64,000 nt of DNA from Bacillus sp. FJAT-29814 (GCF_001510715.1 NZ_LMTJ01000005.1:796138-860137), one strand, 5' to 3'; positions 16,974-25,672 are shown, counted from the first letter of the stretch. Notes: generated by a model from the letters alone, not told the origin. Numbers and translations: made by a program.

Positions 16974-17037
16974 GCATAAGAAATGGTCTGAAATGTAAAC
17001 TATAGGTTATGGAAAAGAGTTGGGGTGGGTGCAGAAA

Positions 17038-18285
17038 ATGGTTAAACTTTTTACAGATGTTGATTTGGATGGTCTTGGTTGTGGGGTTTTGGCAAAATTG
17101 GCTTATAAGGACGAAGCGAAGGTTTCATATTGTTCTTATCGCAATCTAAATCAACGTGTGGAAGCCTATATTACAAATTCGGCAAACGATAATAATGAAA
17201 TATATATTACTGATCTGGCCGTCAATCAGGAGATCGAGAAAAAATTGGCGGAAAGGTATAAGAATGGCAAACACATCCGTGTAATTGACCATCACGTCAC
17301 TGCGCTGCATTTTAATGACTATCCGTGGGGCAGTGTGATTCCCGAGTATGCAAATGGCAAAAAAACCTGTGCAACCTCGTTATTCTACGATTATTTAATC
17401 GAGGCCGGTAAGGTGAAATCCACCCGGGCGTTAAAGGAATTTGTTGATTTGATTCGCCAATATGACACGTGGGAATGGGATGAAAATAATAATACTGCCG
17501 CAAAACGGCTGAATGACCTATTTCATATCATGAACCGCGAACAATGTGAAGAGGAAATGATCAAAAGGTTAACAGAGAATACGGAGTCATTCTCTTTTTC
17601 AGAATCCGAAAACATGATCCTGGATATTGAGGAGCAAAAAATAAATCGCTATATTCACTCTAAAAAAAGACAGTTAATTCAAACGTTTGTGGGCGATTAT
17701 TGTGTTGGAGTTGTTTTTGCTGAGCAGAACATGTCAGAGCTCGGAAATGCCTTAAATACCGAAAATCCACATCTGGATATGATTGCGTTAATTAACCTCG
17801 GTAGCAAAAAAATTGGGTTTCGAACCATTCATGACCATGTGAATGTGGCCGAGTTCGCAAGAGGGTATGGAGGCGGTGGCCACCCAAAGGCCTCGGGGGC
17901 TGACCTGACGAAAGAGGCATTCAAAACATTCATAGTAAATGTTTTTGCTCTCCTGCCGCTCAAACCAGATGCGGAGCGTAATGAATTCAATCTGAAGGAA
18001 TCGGAATGGGGTTCGGGCTACGAAAATCATAAAGGAGAACTCACCTATATTTACCCTTCAGGCGATGGAGATTTTTATGTATTTCACAATGGCGAGAAAT
18101 TACCGCCCCAGTTTTCAACATTTATGGAAGCTGAGAAATTTGTAAAGAGAAATTACTCCTCGTGGCTTCGATATGACCGGGAATTTCTTAAAGAAATGGC
18201 GGAATTGCTTCGGATCTCCGAAGAGGAGTTAAAGGAAAACTTTTCTGAAGTCATCACCAATCGGATAACAGATATTTTATACTGA
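17038..18285 (+). CDS. nrnB: DHH-family phosphoesterase, NrnB-like oligoribonuclease
   Basis: 415 residues. DHH motifs: FTDVDLDGLGCG near the N terminus, YITDLAVN, VIDHHVTAL with the DHH triad, and the DHHA1 end GYGGGGHPKASGADL. These match NrnB (YngD) of B. subtilis, which degrades short RNA oligonucleotides (nanoRNA) with Mn2+ in the cytoplasm. About 130 residues follow the GGGH motif, so the C terminus is longer than a minimal DHH/DHHA1 enzyme. Start ATG 17038 follows GGGGTGGGTG; TTG 17020 is in frame but overlaps that site. Transcribed alone. Confidence 0.8.
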   Translation: MVKLFTDVDLDGLGCGVLAKLAYKDEAKVSYCSYRNLNQRVEAYITNSANDNNEIYITDLAVNQEIEKKLAERYKNGKHIRVIDHHVTALHFNDYPWGSVIPEYANGKKTCATSLFYDYLIEAGKVKSTRALKEFVDLIRQYDTWEWDENNNTAAKRLNDLFHIMNREQCEEEMIKRLTENTESFSFSESENMILDIEEQKINRYIHSKKRQLIQTFVGDYCVGVVFAEQNMSELGNALNTENPHLDMIALINLGSKKIGFRTIHDHVNVAEFARGYGGGGHPKASGADLTKEAFKTFIVNVFALLPLKPDAERNEFNLKESEWGSGYENHKGELTYIYPSGDGDFYVFHNGEKLPPQFSTFMEAEKFVKRNYSSWLRYDREFLKEMAELLRISEEELKENFSEVITNRITDILY

Positions 18286-18292
18286 ACATAAC

Positions 18293-18320
18293 AGTCTGGC
18301 TAAAGCCAGGCTTTATTTTT
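18293..18320 (+). terminator. Intrinsic terminator after nrnB
   Basis: AGTCTGGC/GCCAGGCT stem with TAAA loop, then T-rich tail. Confidence 0.9.
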
Positions 18321-18496
18321 TTTGATATATAACGTGGGAAAATCATCGTAGGAATATTTTATCATTATTTTAATATTGTAACTTTTGTGCAAAGAAAAGT
18401 AATTTCTTCAACATACTCCTGTAATAATGCTGAGGTAAAATGATAAAAAAGGTATTTTAAACAAAGTATTTTGCATTTCTGATAAGAGGTGAAAAT

Positions 18497-19507
18497 ATGG
18501 CAGTCACATCAAAGCGAAGCAAGTATTTCGATAATGCCAAATTCGTTTTGATCATCCTTGTTGTTTTCGGCCATGTAATTAGTCCATTAAAGGAACATGA
18601 TGGCGTACTTTATAATATTTACAGCATTATTTATCTTTTCCACATGCCGGCGTTTATTTTTATATCCGGTTATTTTTCGAAGGGCTATCAGAACAAAGGA
18701 TATTATCGGAAATTAATCACAAAATTAATACTCCCTTATTTCATTTTCCAGTTGATTTATTCTGTATTTTATTATGCTACCGGCAAGGAAGCATCCTTTC
18801 AAGTTGATTTTCTTCAACCACACTGGTCTCTTTGGTTTCTATTAAGCATGTTTTTCTGGAATCTTTTGCTCATCCCATTTGCCAAACTGAAATGGCTGGG
18901 ATTGCCGGTCGCAATCATGATTGGAATAGGAGCCGGCTATATTGACCAGCTTGGCAGTTTTTTAAGTTTATCGCGAACGGCTGTCTTTTTTCCTTACTTT
19001 TTTGCCGGGTATTTGATAAGTGGACCCCAATTAAAGGGGCTGTTAGGAGGGAAATATTCCCGGGCAGTCGGTATAACGATTTTGATTGGCGCAATATGTT
19101 TATTTGGGACCAGTATATCGCAAAATACAGTTCCTTGGCTCTTGGGTGACAGTTCGTACGCTGCCATGGGGAATGAAGGAGTGGAGGCTGGTTTTTATCG
19201 TGGTATGCTATATATCATTACTGCGATTGTGGTGTTTGGTTTCCTGACTTTAATCCCCTCAATTCAGTTCAGTTTTACAGAGATCGGTGAGAGGACACTG
19301 TATATCTATCTATTCCACGGTTTTATCATCAAACCGGTCCAATCCATTATTCCCAAAGAAAGCTTCACATCCGTAACAGGAAGCTATCTGCTTCTGTTTG
19401 GCTTTTCTTTTATCGTTTGTCTGCTATTAGGTAGCTATTTGGTAAAAAAATTCACCAGGCCGCTTGTCGAACCAAAGCTTTCACTCAACGGCAACAGCGG
19501 GAAATAA
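18497..19507 (+). CDS. Membrane acyltransferase family 3 protein
   Basis: 336 residues, about ten membrane segments. The start KYFDNAKFVLIILVVFGHVI carries the conserved histidine of the acyltransferase-3/NolL-like family; LFHMPAFIFISGY and YIYLFHGF are further family marks. Such proteins O-acetylate sugars or other surface molecules on the outer face of the membrane. The target cannot be told; no glycosyltransferase genes are nearby. Start ATG 18497 follows AAGAGGTG. Two hairpins lie immediately downstream. Confidence 0.8.
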   Translation: MAVTSKRSKYFDNAKFVLIILVVFGHVISPLKEHDGVLYNIYSIIYLFHMPAFIFISGYFSKGYQNKGYYRKLITKLILPYFIFQLIYSVFYYATGKEASFQVDFLQPHWSLWFLLSMFFWNLLLIPFAKLKWLGLPVAIMIGIGAGYIDQLGSFLSLSRTAVFFPYFFAGYLISGPQLKGLLGGKYSRAVGITILIGAICLFGTSISQNTVPWLLGDSSYAAMGNEGVEAGFYRGMLYIITAIVVFGFLTLIPSIQFSFTEIGERTLYIYLFHGFIIKPVQSIIPKESFTSVTGSYLLLFGFSFIVCLLLGSYLVKKFTRPLVEPKLSLNGNSGK

Positions 19508-19523
19508 ATAAACTTACGTAAAA

Positions 19524-19598
19524 GGCCATTCCTGATGAATGGCCTCGGACTGTCGACAAATCCGAAGGATTTCGGGTTTTAATCGATAGTCTTTTTTT
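19524..19598 (+). terminator. Two hairpins ending the acyltransferase transcript
   Basis: GGCCATTC/GAATGGCC (19524-19544) has no T tract. The next structure, GACTGTCGA paired with TCGATAGTC around an inner hairpin (19548-19590), is followed by T7 and is the likely terminator. Confidence 0.7.
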
Positions 19599-19620
19599 GG
19601 TTTGGATACATTAACCCTGT

Positions 19621-19757
19621 CTGTTGATTTCCGTTCCAGGCGGCTTCGCTTTCCGCGGGCGGTTCGGTGAGCCTCCTCGGCGCTTTCAGCGTCTGCGGGG
19701 TCTCACCTGTACCGTACTCCCGCAGGAGTCTTCGCCGCCTTCCACTCCAATCAACAG
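19621..19757 (-). repeat. Structured intergenic repeat, copy A
   Basis: 137 bp bounded by CTGTTGATT and its complement AATCAACAG. The interior folds into nested stems (AGGCGGC/GCCGCCT, GGTGAG/CTCACC, a GGCGCT/AGCGTC hairpin and ACTCC/GGAGT). It is GC-rich compared with its surroundings. Copy B lies 490 bp away in the opposite orientation, with compensatory changes in the stems. It resembles a dispersed repeat that I remember from Bacillaceae intergenic regions. No ORF. Confidence 0.85.
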
Positions 19758-20249
19758 GAGTTAATCAATCTAAGAATTGCAACATACCTTTTCCAGTCTG
19801 AATAAGTGTGTCGTAATATTTTTCACATTCTGGCAAGATGCGGTTAGAAGAACCTGCTTACTGACTTTGTTTATTCCCCGTAACCGGCAGCAGCAAAGCC
19901 AGAATCTTCTTTGGACTATACCTCCAAATAAATTACAATCAGAAAGTCCATTCCAAATAGGATTACTAAGATAGCCCCAATCTAGAGCAACAGTTTCAAC
20001 GTTAAAATCAAACCGTTGGACCTAAGAATAAAGGAATCAGATGGACGCCATTATCATCGCTATAATAGGAAGTGCCTTTTCAAGAAGTCTACATAATTAT
20101 CTTTTTAAAGAAAGAAAGGTAATCGTCCGGAACTAATTTATATTGAACACAAATTCATTTTTAGTTTGTCTAGATCTTTTGACTTAAACAATATTTCATC
20201 ACTTGTTTTTATTAATTTTTAGTTGAGTTGCTCGTCCAATTAATAACAC
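19758..20249. other. Segment between the two inverted repeats, no gene recognised
   Basis: About 490 bp of AT-rich sequence. The only frame of note (19777-19974) lacks a ribosome binding site and resembles nothing known to me. The segment may be remains of a gene or simply spacer. Confidence 0.6.
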
Positions 20250-20382
20250 CTGTTGATTTGTGCGGAAGGCACGCAGACTCCTGCGGGAGTACGGGGCAGT
20301 GGGAGACCCCACAGGCGCTTGCGCCGAGGAGGCTCCCAGGCACGCCCGCGGAAAGCGAAGTGCCTGGAGCGCAAATCAACAG
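20250..20382 (+). repeat. Structured intergenic repeat, copy B
   Basis: 133 bp with terminal inverted repeats of 14 bp (CTGTTGATTTGTGC at the left, one G-T pair) and inner stems AGGCAC/GTGCCT, TGGGAG/CTCCCA, GGCGC/GCGCC and ACTCC/GGAGT. It aligns along its length with the reverse complement of copy A; loops such as GACTCCTGCGGGAGTACGG and CCCGCGGAAAGCGAAG are identical. No coding capacity. Confidence 0.85.
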
Positions 20383-20525
20383 ACATGTTGCATAGTCAAT
20401 TTTTTAATCATATTAAAATAAATGAATGTAGTAAATTGATAAAGAAAAAATAAATAAAAGCTTATGTTTAGTGAGGAAAAGAACTATAACGACTAAAGGA
20501 CTTTTTTGTTGGTATATGGTAATAT

Positions 20526-20650
20526 TATACTAAGATCTTCCAATCGTCAGGGGCGGGGTTTCCTTGCGAGCATAGGTCCTTTTTACTGACTCCATTGCGG
20601 GCAGTGAAAAGGGCATTTCTATGTATGTGGAAGGTTCATTTTTTTATTTA
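20526..20650 (+). promoter_or_regulatory. Structured leader upstream of the GreA-C gene
   Basis: A -10 box TATACT (20526-20531) is followed at once by a folded region. P1 pairs GATCTTCCA (20534-20542) with TGGAAGGTT (20628-20636). CATAG pairs with CTATG (20619-20623), and CCTTTTTACTG pairs with CAGTGAAAAGG. A T7 tract follows P1. The 3' strand of the inner stem contains AAAAGGG, a possible ribosome binding site for ATG 20621. No known riboswitch consensus was recognised. Confidence 0.5.
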
Positions 20651-20725
20651 GGAGGAATTTATGATGGAAAAGCAGATGAAGTTTTGCAAGAAGTTCGATC
20701 CAAGTATGGGGGCTATCTACTATGA
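20621..20725 (+). CDS. Possible short leader ORF (34 aa) coupled to the GreA-C gene
   Basis: ATG 20621, with AAAAGGG 7 nt upstream, opens a 34-codon frame (MYVEGSFFYLGG..., ending YGGYLL) whose TGA stop overlaps the ATG of the next gene (ATGA). That overlap is typical of real coupled genes. A competing 23-codon frame (20661-20732) has a better AGGAGG site and overlaps the next gene by 11 nt. Only one of the two is likely to be translated; neither resembles a known protein. Confidence 0.4.
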   Translation: MYVEGSFFYLGGIYDGKADEVLQEVRSKYGGYLL

Positions 20726-21189
20726 GCCATAGTCAACCTGCCAACATGGAATTTTTCATTCAGCAGTTAGTGATGATTGATGAAAATATTAAAGAATTGA
20801 CCAACCTCTATATTTCATCAACACCATTGCCTGAACGATTAAAGCATTTTTTTAGTTTATACGTATTAGAGGTTGAAGAGTTCCTGAAACAAAATCGTAA
20901 ATCCAATATCATTGCCAGCATTCCAAAGGTTTTTATCGGGACGAAGGTAACCGTCATTTATGACGAAGATGATGAAACAGAGGACTATGTCATCTGTTTT
21001 CCTGAGGACTCAGACCCTGACCGAGGGTTTATTTCATTTCTATCACCTGTTGGTAGACAATTATTATTGAAAGAAATCGGTGAGCGAATACCGTTGAAAG
21101 TACCGACGGGAGAGCTTGCTGTTACAATTAAGGAAATTTCCTTTGTCGGACATTTGTTTGAGTTTCAAAGGGAAACAAAAGAAGCATAG
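20722..21189 (+). CDS. Protein with GreA/GreB C-terminal domain
   Basis: 155 residues. Residues 70-150 (VTVIYDEDDETEDYVICF, GFISFLSPVGRQLLLKEIGERIPLKVPTG) match the FKBP-like C-terminal domain of GreA/GreB, including the SPxG turn. The N-terminal 65 residues are helical but lack the acidic coiled-coil tip that enters the RNA polymerase channel, so it is not a cleavage factor. It may bind RNA polymerase through the GreA-C surface, as Rnk and Gfh proteins do. Its start overlaps a short upstream ORF. Confidence 0.75.
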   Translation: MSHSQPANMEFFIQQLVMIDENIKELTNLYISSTPLPERLKHFFSLYVLEVEEFLKQNRKSNIIASIPKVFIGTKVTVIYDEDDETEDYVICFPEDSDPDRGFISFLSPVGRQLLLKEIGERIPLKVPTGELAVTIKEISFVGHLFEFQRETKEA

Positions 21190-21207
21190 TGTCTTTATTA
21201 AACTTTT

Positions 21208-21239
21208 AAGACCGAACGGCATTAATCACGTTCGGTCTT
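21208..21239. terminator. Hairpin between convergent GreA-C and racA genes
   Basis: AAGACCGAACG and CGTTCGGTCTT form an 11-bp stem. T tracts are poor on both sides, so the termination efficiency is uncertain. Confidence 0.6.
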
Positions 21240-21248
21240 GCTATGCCA

Positions 21249-21767
21249 TTAAAAACTAAAAAACGAGCTTACAATATTTTTCTTTTTTCTTTTTACCTTT
21301 CCATCTGCTAAAACAAAAGGTTTTTCTTCCGATGTGGTTTTCATTTTTGTTAATTCTGTTTGTAGTTTCTCAACCAGGTTCGATAAGTCTTTAATATTTT
21401 GCCGAAGCTCTTCAATTTCCCTTCTGTGCTGAAGCAATTGGTATGAAACGACAGAATCTGCCTTGGAATGGACACTAACTTCGATTTCTTTTAGCTTTTC
21501 CCGCAGCTCCGTCATTTCTATATTAGTATTAGACGGTTTTACAGCCCCTTTTCGAGCAGGCTTTATTTCCTTAATAGGGGCAATATCTTGGAGTAACACC
21601 CCGTTTTGCAGCTGTTCATGTATCTCTTTTAAAAGTTGAATATCTTCGTTTTTAAAGAAATAATGGCCGCGCTCATTGCGCTCCATCGGCAAATTTAGCT
21701 GCTTTACCCACCGTTGAATGGTGCTAACAGAAACACCCAATAATTTTGCTACTTCAGCTGAATTCAT
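21249..21767 (-). CDS. racA: RacA-like chromosome-anchoring protein
   Basis: 172 residues. The N-terminal MerR-like helix-turn-helix (EVAKLLGVSVSTIQRWVKQLNLPMERNE split over residues 4-31, then GHYFF) is very close to RacA of B. subtilis. A coiled coil follows from about residue 75 to 145, then a short basic tail. RacA binds origin-proximal DNA and, with DivIVA, tethers it to the pole during sporulation. Start follows GGAGGGG. A second MerR/coiled-coil gene lies 61 bp upstream in the same direction. Identification rests on the N-terminal match and the architecture. Confidence 0.85.
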   Translation of the reverse strand: MNSAEVAKLLGVSVSTIQRWVKQLNLPMERNERGHYFFKNEDIQLLKEIHEQLQNGVLLQDIAPIKEIKPARKGAVKPSNTNIEMTELREKLKEIEVSVHSKADSVVSYQLLQHRREIEELRQNIKDLSNLVEKLQTELTKMKTTSEEKPFVLADGKVKRKKKNIVSSFFSF

Positions 21768-21828
21768 AAATAGCCCCTCCTAAATGAAAATAGCCGTGAA
21801 CTCAAGTGGCATCAACAATAATCAAAGG

Positions 21829-22752
21829 TTAATTCCAGAACTTCCACCATTTCTTATCCTTTGTTGCGGCAGCCTCTCGGAAATTAGAAAGCATGTCGCG
21901 GAATGCCGCCTCTCTTTGTCTAACATCATGCCGATACTCCTCGCGCTCCTCAATGAAAAATTCACGTTCCTTAATAATTGACTCTGACAGTTGGTTAATT
22001 TCGTTGTTAGTGTTGTCGATATAGGAAGTAAGTTTAGTTGAATTTTCATTTAATTGCTTCGTAAGAGAGTAAATTTCATCGGCAGTTTCAATTGAAACAT
22101 TTTTAATATTATTGGCCAGGTATCGTAATTTGTCATTTGTGTCCACAGTTGCCTGTTTTAATGTATCGGTTATTTCCTCTAGCTCTACCTTGGTATTGGC
22201 GGAAGATTTATAGATGGAGTCCGACAGAGATTTTACGGTCAACAATGCCCCTTTGGAAATTTCCTTTTTGACCTCATCAATGACTTCTTTTCTGACTACC
22301 GATCTGATCTCTTCTTTTACTTCATGTAAAAAGGTCATTTTATACGTATCCATTGCTTCAAAAAATTGACTGGCCCCCGGCAAAGTGTTGCCGTTTGTGG
22401 AAACCTGTGATATCGGTTCGTCAACAATCTCAAGCGAAACCTCCGTAACACTCGTTTGGGAAACAGGAGGTTCTTCAAAGGTTTTTATATCCTCCTTTTG
22501 GGTTTCAATCGTCGATTCGGGGGGAGTTACTTTGTTTTGCAAAAACTCACGTATCATTTCCTTACTCGCCTTATTGGAATAAAGCTCCTTAATTTCGCAT
22601 AATTGATTTATTTCCAAATCCGAATAAATTCTTGCCCCTTGTTTGGAGCGTGGTATCTCAAGCAATCCGGTTAAATCCTTTTCCCATTGCCGGATTATTC
22701 CGGGAGCAATATTTATTTTTTTGGCGGCTTCTTTTAATGTATAACTCTTCAA
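21829..22752 (-). CDS. MerR-type DNA-binding domain plus long coiled coil (DUF3967-like tail)
   Basis: 307 residues. Residues 1-70 form a MerR-like winged helix (YTLKEAAKKINIAPGIIRQWEKDL). A variable linker and a long coiled coil (about 120-285) follow, and the protein ends in KKWWKFWN, a tail I associate with DUF3967 proteins. There is no effector-binding domain, so it is more likely structural or nucleoid-associated than a classical MerR activator. It shares its layout with RacA next door. Start is TTG 22752 after GGAATG; no better start is seen. Confidence 0.7.
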   Translation of the reverse strand: MKSYTLKEAAKKINIAPGIIRQWEKDLTGLLEIPRSKQGARIYSDLEINQLCEIKELYSNKASKEMIREFLQNKVTPPESTIETQKEDIKTFEEPPVSQTSVTEVSLEIVDEPISQVSTNGNTLPGASQFFEAMDTYKMTFLHEVKEEIRSVVRKEVIDEVKKEISKGALLTVKSLSDSIYKSSANTKVELEEITDTLKQATVDTNDKLRYLANNIKNVSIETADEIYSLTKQLNENSTKLTSYIDNTNNEINQLSESIIKEREFFIEEREEYRHDVRQREAAFRDMLSNFREAAATKDKKWWKFWN

Positions 22753-23038
22753 AAAAAATCATTCCTTTCTATTTATCTCGGAAATAATTCGCTATACCTT
22801 ACTTATTCACCACTTCCTATGCACTTTTCCTGCAGGCTGACAAAAGCTCTCAAAACAAGACTGAAATCATGGAATAACAACATATTTCTTGAGAAAACAG
22901 TGGTTTTTCCGAAAAATAGCGAATGGACTCGCTAAACGGGGGGGATTCAGAGTGAAAAAGGATTGTAACTTGTCCGAAACTTTCATGTAAACTATTGCCG
23001 CTATAATAGATAAATAAGGTTATAGGGTAGGTGTAAAC

Positions 23039-23386
23039 ATGGAAGAAACATTGGTCAAATCCTATCTGCAGAAATCATTGGACGAGTGGAAACAAGATAT
23101 TTTGCAGGTGCTTGAAGAAATAGAAACAGAATACGAAGAAATAGCCCAAGAATTAAAAGTCTATTCTTATAAATACGGGATTACAAAACAAGTAATCCAA
23201 TCAACAGTCAATGAGGAAATAATTGAAAAAATCCGTGAAATGTACCACAAACCATTTGAGGAAAATTACAATCAGTTAAAAGAATACATACGTGATCTTG
23301 AGGAGAAAAAACGGGTTTTTCAAATGTTTATTCAAAAAATTGATGAAGTTACTCGAAAAGAATCAGCGAGAAGTACAACTTATTGA
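23039..23386 (+). CDS. Small coiled-coil protein of unknown function
   Basis: 115 residues, highly charged and helical, with no cysteine, signal peptide or membrane segment. Starts MEETLVKSYLQKSLDEWK. A perfect TATAAT lies at 23002-23007, 32 bp upstream of the ATG, and GGGTAGGTG serves as ribosome binding site. It has its own terminator. No family recognised. Confidence 0.7.
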   Translation: MEETLVKSYLQKSLDEWKQDILQVLEEIETEYEEIAQELKVYSYKYGITKQVIQSTVNEEIIEKIREMYHKPFEENYNQLKEYIRDLEEKKRVFQMFIQKIDEVTRKESARSTTY

Positions 23387-23390
23387 ACAA

Positions 23391-23426
23391 AACAGCCTAA
23401 TCGACATAAGGATTAGGCTGTTTTTT
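23391..23426 (+). terminator. Intrinsic terminator
   Basis: AACAGCCTAATC/GATTAGGCTGTT 12-bp stem and T6. Confidence 0.92.
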
Positions 23427-23553
23427 ATGGGAAAATATCTTAAGGTTTTTGTAAGATTTGATTAATAAAAAAGAAACGATTGCTGACTAGAATAAAAATT
23501 AGATTAGAAATGGTGCTTGAGTAGCACAAATAAAATTAAAGGATGGGATAAAA

Positions 23554-23994
23554 ATGAATAAAATGATGATATTAATGGCGGTGTTAATAGCATTTTTCAC
23601 GACAGGATGTTCCGTACAACTAACTACACCCAACGGGCTTGACACAAAAGCAGATAAACTTTCAGCAAAGGGAGAAGAACTTCAGTACGAATTTGACAAA
23701 GCATTAGAGTTTGTAAATGAATTAGAAGACAAAAATACAATCAGTTCGAAAGACCAGAAAAAAGTGGAAAGTAAAATGGAACAGGTTATTGATGTTATTG
23801 ATGAGTTCAAAGAATTAGAAGTCCCCGTTATGGGAGGGAAAATAAAGGATATTGCTGACAATAACTTGAAGCAACGAGAAGAGGTTCTTCACGCAATCCA
23901 AGAGAAGTCTGAAAAAGGGAATGTAGGAAAAGAAGATTTACACGAGTTGAAAAAAGCTTTATCGGCAGATTTTAGCATTAAATTTTTTAAATAA
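23554..23994 (+). CDS. Small lipoprotein of unknown function
   Basis: 146 residues. Signal peptide with lipobox TTGC (cysteine 19), then an all-helical, charged mature part (KADKLSAKGEELQYEFDKAL...). It recalls DUF6376-type Bacillus lipoproteins of similar size, but this is uncertain. Start ATG 23554 follows AAAGGATGGG. Monocistronic. Confidence 0.75.
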   Translation: MNKMMILMAVLIAFFTTGCSVQLTTPNGLDTKADKLSAKGEELQYEFDKALEFVNELEDKNTISSKDQKKVESKMEQVIDVIDEFKELEVPVMGGKIKDIADNNLKQREEVLHAIQEKSEKGNVGKEDLHELKKALSADFSIKFFK

Positions 23995-24001
23995 GTACTA
24001 T

Positions 24002-24033
24002 GAGGCGCCTAGATGTGGAATGCCTCTTTTTTT
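24002..24033 (+). terminator. Intrinsic terminator after the lipoprotein gene
   Basis: GAGGC/GCCTC stem with a 15-nt loop and T8; a short stem but a clean T tract. Confidence 0.65.
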
Positions 24034-24112
24034 GTTTAGGTTAACAGTTCCCATCAAAAATGTATTTGGCATATATTATGTAGCAAAGAAACAACTAGCG
24101 AGGTGGCAATAC

Positions 24113-25615
24113 ATGATCACCGCAAAATTAGGAAACAAAACGTACCGAATACCCGACAACCTTGAGAAATACTTTCAAAACTTTCGTGACCAGGTAATTG
24201 GGATCAATCAAGAATTTGAGTCACCTTATGGAAAAAAAGTAATTATTTATGCGGATTGGACTGCCAGCGGCCGGCTCTACCGCCCAATTGAACGAAAGAT
24301 TTCCGAGGTATTTGGTCCTTATATGGCCAATACCCATACCGAATCAAATATTACCAGTTTGATGATGACCGGAATGTATAACCAATCGAAAAAGATCATC
24401 AAGGACCATGTTAATGCAGGTCCCCGAGATGTAATTATTCTTGATGGCTTTGGGATGACCTCGGTTATGAATAAGTTTCAGAGAATCCTTGGCTTACGGA
24501 TACCCGAACAATGGAAACAACGGATTAAACTAGCTACAAAAGAAAGACCTGTTGTGTTTCTTTCGCACATGGAGCACCATTCCAATCAAACATCATGGCT
24601 TGAAACAATCGCGGAAGTGGTAATCGTCAATCCTGCAAAAGATGGCGGAATCGACTTGAAACATCTGAAACAGCTACTGTTAAAATATAAAAACAGGTCG
24701 ATAAAAATCGGTTCCTTTACAGCCTGTTCCAATGTGACTGGAATCCAAACGCAGTATCATCAATTAGCCAAGATCATGCACCAACATGGCGGTCTGTGTT
24801 TTATTGATTTTGCGGCGTCGGCACCATATGTAAAAATTGATATGCATCCAAAAGACCCGTTAGAAAAACTGGATGCTGTCTTTTTTTCTCCTCATAAATT
24901 CTTAGGGGGACCGGGTACGAGCGGCGTTCTTATTTTTGACTCCAGATTGTATAAAAATCGAATTCCTGACCATCCCGGAGGGGGAACTGTTACTTGGACC
25001 AATCCTTGGGGTGGGCATCAGTACTATAAGGAAATTGAACTCCGGGAGGATGGAGGTACCCCAGGGATACTTCAAGCGATACGGACGGCCTTATGCATAA
25101 ATCTAAAGGAGAAAATGGGCATCGAAAATATGTTGAATCGAGAAAAAGAACAGCTAGAACTTCTACTATCAAAATTGGAACGGGTACCGGGAGTTCACAT
25201 TTTGGAAGGGGGTAGGAAGGATCGCTTGGGGATTGTCTCCTTTTACGTGGAGAACATCCATTACAATCTGATCGTCCGTTTGCTGAACGATCGATTTGGA
25301 ATTCAGGTCAGAGGAGGGTGTTCCTGTGCCGGGACCTATGGACATTATTTACTTAATATTGATAAAACTGCCTCCAAAAAAATAACCGATAAAATTAATC
25401 AAGGTGATATGTCGGCAAAACCGGGCTGGGTCCGTTTCTCGGTACATCCCATAATGACAAATAAAGAAATCCACTTATTTGTAGAAGCGATGAAGGGAAT
25501 TATTGAAAACATTGAGGAATGGCAAAAGGATTATATATATGATGCAGCCAGTAATGATTATTTTTATAGTAACTTTGTCAGACAGGACATGTCGCCGCTG
25601 TTTGAATTGGGTTAA
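24113..25615 (+). CDS. Class-V aminotransferase fold PLP enzyme (cysteine desulfurase-like)
   Basis: 500 residues. Recognised by IYADWTASGRLYRPIE at the N terminus, LSHMEHHSNQTSWLE, CFIDFAASAPYVKIDM, the PLP lysine in FFSPHKFLGGPGTSG, and a late RGGCSCAGTYGHYLL. The cysteine in the last stretch lies where desulfurases carry their active cysteine. The family of about 500 residues is widespread in bacilli, with no firm assigned substrate; a sulfur-related lyase or a kynureninase-like role is possible. Start ATG 24113 follows GAGGTGG; the longer frame has no ribosome binding site. Confidence 0.75.
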   Translation: MITAKLGNKTYRIPDNLEKYFQNFRDQVIGINQEFESPYGKKVIIYADWTASGRLYRPIERKISEVFGPYMANTHTESNITSLMMTGMYNQSKKIIKDHVNAGPRDVIILDGFGMTSVMNKFQRILGLRIPEQWKQRIKLATKERPVVFLSHMEHHSNQTSWLETIAEVVIVNPAKDGGIDLKHLKQLLLKYKNRSIKIGSFTACSNVTGIQTQYHQLAKIMHQHGGLCFIDFAASAPYVKIDMHPKDPLEKLDAVFFSPHKFLGGPGTSGVLIFDSRLYKNRIPDHPGGGTVTWTNPWGGHQYYKEIELREDGGTPGILQAIRTALCINLKEKMGIENMLNREKEQLELLLSKLERVPGVHILEGGRKDRLGIVSFYVENIHYNLIVRLLNDRFGIQVRGGCSCAGTYGHYLLNIDKTASKKITDKINQGDMSAKPGWVRFSVHPIMTNKEIHLFVEAMKGIIENIEEWQKDYIYDAASNDYFYSNFVRQDMSPLFELG

Positions 25616-25658
25616 CACAGGCAACGCTTGGCGTGTCCGGGCATAATCTAATGAAAAA

Positions 25659-25672
25659 GGAGGGGTCCCTCC
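25659..25672 (+). promoter_or_regulatory. Hairpin that buries the ribosome binding site of the L,D-transpeptidase gene
   Basis: GGAGG (25659-25663) pairs exactly with CCTCC (25668-25672), 4-nt loop GGTC, directly before ATG 25673. The Shine-Dalgarno sequence is therefore in a stem unless it is opened. Confidence 0.55.

Noticed and set aside
19777-19974. 65-aa ORF between the inverted repeats as cargo of a mobile element
   Set aside because: No ribosome binding site and no domain; the segment has no transposase and no target duplication that I could see.
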